Positions 57,601 through 64,000 of a stretch of 64,000 bases of DNA are shown here, piece by piece. The translations under genes were made by a program, and so were the position numbers. The stretch spans positions 15,005,001 to 15,069,000 of the forward strand of contig NC_003075.7 in the NCBI RefSeq assembly GCF_000001735.4, in the 5' to 3' direction. The DNA is from Arabidopsis thaliana (Eukaryota; Streptophyta; Magnoliopsida; Brassicales; Brassicaceae). Below the pieces are notes generated by a model, which saw nothing but the letters and a program-made list of their open reading frames with translations, searched no databases and was not told the origin of the DNA. The number at the start of each line of letters is the position of its first letter. Positions within the stretch are counted from its first letter, which is position 1.

Positions 57601-60600
57601 TTGTTCGTCATAAGAGAGCAAAAATTGGAATCATAGCACAGACACGATGATGGTACGTTGGTGTTGATAATGTTTTGAAAATGAAATTAAAAAGAAATCT
57701 TTTTGTATCAAAATTATTGAGAATTCATATTGCAAGACGCAAGTAATGCCTGCATGCAGAGTACATTTTTTGGCCTTGACGTGCATTATGTCACACGTGT
57801 ATACTTTTTGCTGGCTCTCCACGAACAAATGATTTGATTCTTACAAATAATATAAATCAACAACTTTGATTACAATAATACTAACTAATTAATTAATACA
57901 TATTAGATTCCAATCTTATACTAATACCAAAAATAAATCAACAAATTTGGACACTCGTGTTAGGAGTTTTGGACAAAAACTTTAATCAATTTCCCCATAA
58001 TAATTCCGTTTCTTTTACAAAAACTGTTACGTATAATGTAATTGTCCACAGTCGTAGACAAAAAAATGTAATTGTCCACAGTCACCTTACCCGTGGGTCT
58101 CACGTGCACCACCCGATGACTAAATGAATGAATGTTTTTGGAGAAAGACGGGTTTTCAACTTTCAATATAACATGACAAAATTGAATTGGTTAACGACTT
58201 AACGTTTAATTAGTGCTCCAATGTGTCTTAATGATCATAATTTGCCAAAACATTAATTTTTATACTCCAATATTAAGTGTAGTACTTACTCGCGACGGGG
58301 GAGACCAAAAGACAAGACACCGCCTACCAAAGTGTGAGAATATACTTTTGGGTCCCTTGCTTACGTTATCATGTAATAGAACCTGAACCAGAAAATCCCT
58401 GCCCTTCTTTGTTTCTTTGTGATTGCTTTTGTTTTTGCTTCTTCTCTTCGTTTCCCCCCGTTAAACTGCTACCAAGAGAACATGCAATTAATTGTTTCAA
58501 TAAATATCAGGATTATTTTTAGGTTTGCTATAATTGCTTTAATATTGATAGATCCGTTCACATCAATACAATATATAACAACTAGACATAGTTGCACAAG
58601 CAAGATAGTAATTAGAAACTCATATATATCGTTTCATTTCGTTCTGTGATTTGTATTATGAGATATTTGGTATATATATCAACAAACAAAATAATAGTTT
58701 ATAGAGAATCTAATCAAGTGCATGCATTGCAACTTGCAAGAAGTAATGGTGCTAAAGGCAATTGATGAGACTGGGCTCATCATTTAGACTATTAATGTTA
58801 TTTTATGCAAGCAGTAATATTCCTCGAGTATTATTGACAATGCACATTTCTTTTCAGTTGACTATGAATTAATATATAATGGCATATAATATAGGAATTA
58901 TTAAACAAACCATATTGACATCATTGAAATCGCTATTGCCCATACAACAACATCAACTTATTCCAAGAATATCAAATTACATTAAATATAGTTTTGTCCC
59001 ATGCATGTAGGCAATAATAGCACAGGTTTTTTCATATAGTACTCCTCTTTTGGTGTGGTTGTGCAAGTGTAGGCATGATCTCAGAAGAATTATTAACGAG
59101 AAGCAACAGAGAATGCAGAACAGAAAGCAGTAAAGGAGTCTCGTAAATTGTGAATTAAAACATTGAACTCCAGCTAGCACATCGTTTTAATCGCACATAG
59201 TTTTGTGGTGAAAACAGAAATGCAGTACTCTTCTCAATATTTATAAGAACTTATATTATAAACCCTAAATCTAATCACACTAAATCACATAGGCATATCG
59301 TTTATAATATTTAAATTTATGTATAACAATATAAGAAGGATCGGAGAAGGTCCACACATGAAGAAAGGTAGGGATCGCTGACGTTGAGAGCCGCCCAAAC
59401 GTTTCTGGTGGCCGAGGAGGAAAGAGCATCATGTTGGTCTGTTGGGTCATTCAAGGCAAAAACCAAAATTTTTTTAATGTTTTTGGCAATTTCGTATGAC
59501 TACATCAAAACGTTTACTTTAATTTAATTGTTTGTTTGACTAATACTATCTACGGCGTTGCATTTGAAATCAATATATAGTAGTAAACAAAATAAAAAAT
59601 AATATAATACCATTTTTAAATTTAAACATACGCATAAAACAACTAATTATCAACAGAGAGACTATCAAGTGGAAGGAAGACACGTGTGCGTATGACTTGT
59701 ACAAGTTACACAAAACATACGAAAGTGTAGACAAAACACATACGTATATCGGTAAACGTACATAAACCGTCATCTAGTAGTCTAGTTAACTTATACTAGA
59801 TTTTCATTTCCGTTACTTATCACTTTATCATACTTATGTTTTATTATCATTTTCACGTGTATTATGCTCTCGCCACTCGTCTGTTTAAGTATGAGATCAT
59901 GAAAAAATGATTCCTTGTTAACTTTTCAATGCTAAAGTTAAGTTAAAAAACATTTACAAGTGTTTATAGATACCTTTATCAAACAAATATAGCTATAGAA
60001 ATGAATAATAAATGCCACATATACAAAATTACCGTGTAAATTGTTTTTATAGCTGAATTTTCATATCAACATCTACAACTATCAAAAGTCAAAAGTATTT
60101 AATTCAATTTTTCATCTTTTTTTTTTGTAATTGACATTTTCAAATGTATATCACTAATTTTTATCTTAACCTGGTTTGAATAGTTGAAATTAATGGTTGA
60201 ACTGTGATTCAAAACTTTTTTCAGTTTTGTGATTAATCCAGTTTTTTTTTTTTTTTTTTATGTAATATGTTATTAACATTTTGAAAAGTATATGGAACGA
60301 CTTATTTGTTGGGCATAACAACTTAATAAAATAGCATATCTAATATTTCCTCTTAAAATGGAACGATTTAAAACAAAAACAAAAAAAATCTTCTCAAAAC
60401 TCATTAGCTAATTGATTGATTGTAGTAATATAGAGAATCTTCAGCAAACCAAACTTTAGTTATTTACGGACCACATGATAATTATCATATCTATGAATGT
60501 TTTTAATTTATATATTCTTGCTACAACATCCGTTTCAAAAATTATAGCCTCAAAATAAACAAGAAAAACTTCACAGTTTATCTACCATCTTCGTGTATAA

Positions 60601-60874
60601 AAACAAAGAAATGAAGTAGAAAACCCTAGAATCTACACTCACATAATGGTCCACAAGGACCACAACGAATGAAAACAATTGAACACAAATTATAGTAAAG
60701 AATCATGGAATCTATGGAAAATTATCAGACCCTACATTAAGACACAACTATTTTCTTTATAAACCTTATGAATTTTTGTAGATACAGAACTTGATTCATT
60801 GTATATAATTATGCTATTTCCCTCAATTATCCATATGCATAATGCAATGCAAATGGGTAAGTAGTCAGTTAAAC
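54674..60874. other. 6.2-kb AT-rich gene desert
   Basis: Very AT-rich, with only short chance ORFs lacking any domain. It holds the FAD6 upstream region at left, an inverted repeat (55161-55181 with 55276-55297), a diverged direct repeat pair (55766-55806 and 56560-56605), a short duplication of TGTAATTGTCCACAGTC (58037 and 58067), and a 19-T run near 60241. I see no tRNA or other RNA gene. It probably consists of decayed transposon sequence and distal promoter of CIPK6. Confidence 0.5.
55161..55297. repeat. Imperfect inverted repeat (hairpin)
   Basis: GTGGAGAACTGTATTAGTTT on the left pairs with AACTAATACAATTCTCCACT-type sequence on the right (two or three mismatches), with a ~95-bp loop. 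A second TCTATGTCTATTA..TTAGCTTGTTCACAAATA direct duplication overlaps it. May be a small MITE remnant. Confidence 0.6.
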
Positions 60875-60877
60875 TAA

Positions 60878-61776
60878 GGGCTTGATTGGTTCTCCCTCTG
60901 CCACCCGCAAACGCAGCGTTTGCGGGTGGTAGCGGTTGTTAGCGATTGGCACCAATCATATAAACCGCTAGATATCGCTTTGGACCGCTCGAAATCGCCA
61001 GATTTCAAAAGCTCCTTCCCGCAAGCGTTTGCGGTTGCGGGCGGTAGCGGTTAGGTTAAAAAAAAAATTATTTTTATAATTAATTAAAATAATTATATTT
61101 TCCACCCAAACCCTATATATCTTATTCTTATTAGAAAACTCTAATAATTAATATATTGTAACTCTATTCTCTCAATTATGGCATCCACCCAAACGGATAA
61201 AAATTAAAATCAAAATCAATAATCAAAAGTAAGTATCATATATTCGTTCATCCATTCACGACCAGTTTGATTTTTTTTTGAGTTGGAGATGTGTTATAAA
61301 TCGTTTGGATATCTTGAAGAAACTTTATTATATGTATAGAGGCAATCTGGAAAATCCGCGAGTTCAACGTTATTTACAGTTTATCACACTATTTGATGTA
61401 ATTTTTGGTGATGTACCAAATGCATAAAGTATTAAGCTTTTTCTTGCAAAATTTATTTATTTTTGAATTTAATGTTTTATTTACGGTTTTAATTTTTAAT
61501 TATATTTAATTTTTCTAATATTATGAATTTATCATAATAATATATTATATTTTTCTTTCTTTTAATAGTAATATATTATATTTATTTTGGTTTATTTTTG
61601 TTTAATTACTATCACACCCGCTGGTTTACCAGTCATAAAACTCCCGCAAACGCACCCATTATCAAACGTTCAACCAGTCGTTCAAAACGTTTGATAACGC
61701 TTGAAACTGCAACCGCCAGTTTCCGCAAACTTCCGCAACCATAACCGCACCCGCTGCATTTTAATCCGTCAGGCCC
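60878..61776. mobile_element. Tourist/Harbinger-like MITE, 899 bp
   Basis: Flanked by TAA on both sides (60875-60877 and 61777-61779), the 3-bp target duplication of PIF/Harbinger elements. The ends are GGGCTTGATTGGTT and, inverted, GGGCCTGACGGATT: 10 of 14 positions match and they resemble the Harbinger terminus GGGCCTGTTTGG. Subterminal blocks are rich in GCGGTTGCGGG / CCGCAAACGC in opposing orientations, with an AT-rich core. No transposase coding is seen, so it is non-autonomous. Confidence 0.75.
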
Positions 61777-61779
61777 TAA

Positions 61780-62173
61780 AAAAATTAATCACTAGGCCGT
61801 TAATCCCTATCCGTAATACGAAACACTAGAGGGATAGAATAGTAAATCGCATCGTGACCGGTCATAAAAAGACACGTGTCGTCATCGCTATCCAAATAAT
61901 TGACAAACTCGAAGCCGCCAAGGGATTGCCGAAGACACATGTCAGTCAGCGAAAGGAGGTTAAACGGTGTAGTTATCACTCCCTAATAAGGGTATCTACG
62001 TAATTGCAATGTCGTTAAGATCTATATAAACACTACTCTTTTGCTAGCTCTTATCCGACGGCAAAAGGAGAATTAAGATTTTTAACTTTAAACGAGAGTT
62101 TCGTTTATTTACTCAAAAATTTACTTCTGAAATCTCTATTTGAATTTCGGGGAAAAAAATCCTAAGTAAGGGA
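61780..62173 (+). promoter_or_regulatory. CIPK6 proximal promoter
   Basis: A perfect 10-bp palindrome GACACGTGTC (G-box/ABRE) lies at 61871-61880, and a TATA box TATATAAA at 62023-62030. Transcription probably starts near 62055. ABA, salt and drought induction of CIPK6 reported in the literature would fit the G-box. Confidence 0.65.
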
Positions 62174-62282
62174 ATGCAGAGAGATGGTCGGAGTATCGCC
62201 GGTGAAGACTAAGCTGTGTGATCGGTTTAACCGATCCGTCGGCGGCAGGAATTGCCACCGGAAACACGTCGAGGACGGGTGA
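62174..62282 (+). promoter_or_regulatory. Two overlapping uORFs in the CIPK6 leader
   Basis: 62174-62212 encodes 12 residues. 62184-62282 encodes 32 residues starting MVGVSPVK and ending HVEDG, in the same frame as CIPK6 but closed by a stop 118 bases before the main ATG. Both lie downstream of the TATA box, so they are probably in the mRNA leader, and no intron is evident. They could limit translation of the kinase. Confidence 0.6.
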
Positions 62283-62399
62283 TCCAGTTTTCTAAACTCT
62301 CGTCTCTCGAATTCTTCGAAGATATCGAAAAACTGTAAATCTTTTTTTTCTTCTACTTTTTTACAAAATTCTCTAATCATCGTTGTAAAGTAAAAAACC

Positions 62400-63725
62400 A
62401 TGGTCGGAGCAAAACCGGTGGAGAATGGATCTGACGGTGGTAGTAGTACGGGGCTGCTTCACGGCCGTTACGAGCTAGGGCGTCTTCTAGGTCACGGAAC
62501 ATTCGCGAAGGTGTACCACGCTCGTAACATACAAACCGGAAAAAGCGTGGCGATGAAAGTCGTCGGAAAAGAGAAAGTGGTGAAAGTTGGTATGGTTGAT
62601 CAGATCAAACGAGAGATCTCTGTGATGAGGATGGTGAAACATCCAAACATCGTCGAGCTTCACGAAGTCATGGCGAGTAAATCCAAGATCTATTTCGCCA
62701 TGGAGCTTGTACGAGGCGGTGAGTTATTCGCTAAGGTGGCTAAAGGAAGACTACGTGAAGACGTAGCTCGTGTTTATTTCCAGCAATTGATCTCAGCCGT
62801 TGATTTCTGTCATAGCCGTGGTGTTTATCACCGAGATCTGAAACCGGAGAATCTCTTGTTAGATGAAGAAGGTAATCTCAAGGTGACTGATTTTGGTCTC
62901 TCTGCTTTCACTGAGCATTTGAAACAAGACGGACTTCTTCATACAACTTGTGGAACTCCGGCTTATGTTGCGCCGGAGGTTATATTGAAGAAAGGATACG
63001 ACGGAGCTAAGGCGGATCTGTGGTCTTGTGGTGTTATACTTTTTGTGCTTCTTGCTGGTTATTTGCCGTTTCAAGATGATAATCTTGTGAATATGTATAG
63101 GAAGATTTACAGAGGAGATTTCAAATGTCCTGGTTGGCTTTCTTCTGATGCTAGACGGCTTGTGACTAAGCTTCTTGATCCGAATCCGAATACGAGGATT
63201 ACTATTGAGAAGGTTATGGATTCGCCTTGGTTCAAGAAACAAGCAACGAGATCAAGAAACGAACCAGTGGCTGCCACAATCACAACCACGGAAGAGGATG
63301 TTGATTTCTTGGTGCACAAGTCGAAGGAAGAGACGGAGACGTTAAACGCGTTTCATATAATCGCGTTATCGGAAGGGTTTGATTTGTCGCCGTTGTTTGA
63401 GGAGAAGAAGAAAGAGGAGAAAAGAGAGATGAGATTCGCGACGTCTCGGCCAGCGAGTAGCGTGATTTCGAGTTTGGAAGAAGCGGCGAGAGTTGGGAAT
63501 AAGTTTGATGTGAGGAAGAGTGAGAGTAGAGTAAGGATTGAAGGTAAACAGAATGGTCGGAAAGGGAAATTGGCGGTGGAAGCGGAGATATTCGCGGTGG
63601 CTCCGTCGTTTGTTGTCGTGGAAGTGAAGAAAGATCATGGAGATACGCTTGAGTACAACAACTTCTGCAGTACTGCTCTTAGACCAGCTCTCAAGGACAT
63701 TTTCTGGACCTCTACACCTGCTTGA
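62400..63725 (+). CDS. CIPK6: CIPK6 (SIP3/SnRK3.14) CBL-interacting protein kinase
   Basis: Intronless, 441 residues. The N-terminal kinase domain spans about 24-278: Gly loop GHGTFAKV (31-38), ATP Lys K53, HRDLKPEN (144-151), DFG (164-166), activation loop to APE (191-193). The regulatory half has the NAF/FISL module ([21 protein letters not shown], about 313-333) that binds CBL calcium sensors. A PPI-type region for PP2C phosphatases and a divergent C-terminus follow. CBL-CIPK pairs transduce calcium signals to transporters; CIPK6 with CBL4 regulates AKT2 trafficking and is tied to salt and auxin responses. Lack of introns places it in the intron-poor CIPK clade. Matches At4g30960. Confidence 0.97.
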
Positions 63726-64000
63726 ATTTGATGAATTCTTGCGTGTTTCAAATTTTTATGTTGTAATATATATTGTTGGATTCTAGATTCGATTCGTGAT
63801 TCTTGTTTTTGATTCTTAATGTGGTATCATAGTTTGGATCGTTCAAAAAGTTGTAAGTCTTTTGTGTGTGTTTGAGTCGTGGCCGATATGTTGCGTCACG
63901 AAGCAGAGAATGTTGTGTGTGGTGTAGAATGGTGTGTTAAAGATTCCATCATCAACAAATAATAATCATGACTCTTTTAAGAATGTTAAAGAGTCAATTT
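63726..64000 (+). other. CIPK6 3' UTR and flank
   Basis: 3' untranslated region and start of the next spacer; no gene seen. Confidence 0.5.

Noticed and set aside
62859-63638. Minus-strand ORFs of 127, 70 and 90 residues opposite CIPK6
   Set aside because: Antisense shadows of a highly biased coding sequence; no independent features.

Overview
The window is plant nuclear DNA and I recognise it as Arabidopsis thaliana chromosome 4, long arm, roughly loci At4g30810 to At4g30960. The evidence is short GT-AG introns, AT-rich spacers, site II and telo-box promoter motifs, and spliced proteins whose reconstructed lengths match the Arabidopsis products I remember (for example MUS81 659 aa, WRKY32 466 aa, FAD6 448 aa, LAP2 583 aa). 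The locus numbers come from memory; the gene structures were read from the sequence, and every multi-exon model given here closes in frame.

Layout. 0-1 kb: 3' end of a serine carboxypeptidase-like gene (+). 2.1-3.4 kb: RING-less MAT1, the CAK assembly factor (+). 3.6-4.3 kb: broken DC1-domain gene (-). 4.6-7.3 kb: chloroplast PPR protein BFA2 (+). 7.6-9.8 kb: a probable non-autonomous Mutator/VANDAL-like element full of an AACTCAGCCGTAAC-type motif. 10.5-11.7 kb: GTD-binding (DUF593) coiled-coil protein (-). 12.8-14.7 kb: NUP43 (-), head-to-head with a small membrane protein gene (14.9-15.3, +). 15.5-17.3 kb: HHP2, a PAQR protein (-). 19.5-22.4 kb: ASHR3/SDG4 histone methyltransferase (+). 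23.6-27.5 kb: MUS81 nuclease (+), flanked on both sides by copies of a repeat; the right copy overlaps an uncharacterised small secreted-peptide gene (-). 28.7-29.6 kb: a possible retroelement scrap and a class III peroxidase exon-1 fragment. 30.2-30.8 kb: DIR1-like lipid-transfer protein (+). 31.4-33.8 kb: UBP24 (-). 35.0-37.2 kb: EEP-fold protein that lacks most catalytic residues (+). 37.6-44.3 kb: tandem leucyl aminopeptidases LAP3 and LAP2 (-). 45.2-46.6 kb: NFD1, mitochondrial L21 (-). 46.9-48.9 kb: WRKY32 (-). 50.1-51.5 kb: intronless BTB/KCTD-like protein (+). 52.3-54.7 kb: plastid omega-6 desaturase FAD6 (-). 54.7-62.4 kb: gene-poor AT-rich spacer with a Tourist/Harbinger-type MITE. 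62.4-63.7 kb: intronless CIPK6 (+) with uORFs.

The genes are independent transcription units, as expected in a plant genome. Several products go to plastids (BFA2, LAP2, LAP3, FAD6), one to mitochondria (NFD1), and several to the nucleus (MAT1, NUP43, ASHR3, MUS81, WRKY32).

Most notable: two probable U12-type introns (AT-AC in the EEP gene, GT-AG in ASHR3); a GC-AG intron in WRKY32; the EEP-fold protein with four catalytic positions replaced; the motif-cloud transposon; the peptide gene sharing a repeat on both sides of MUS81; and templated filler DNA at 37.3-37.4 kb. I did not find a convincing wholly new multi-gene system.
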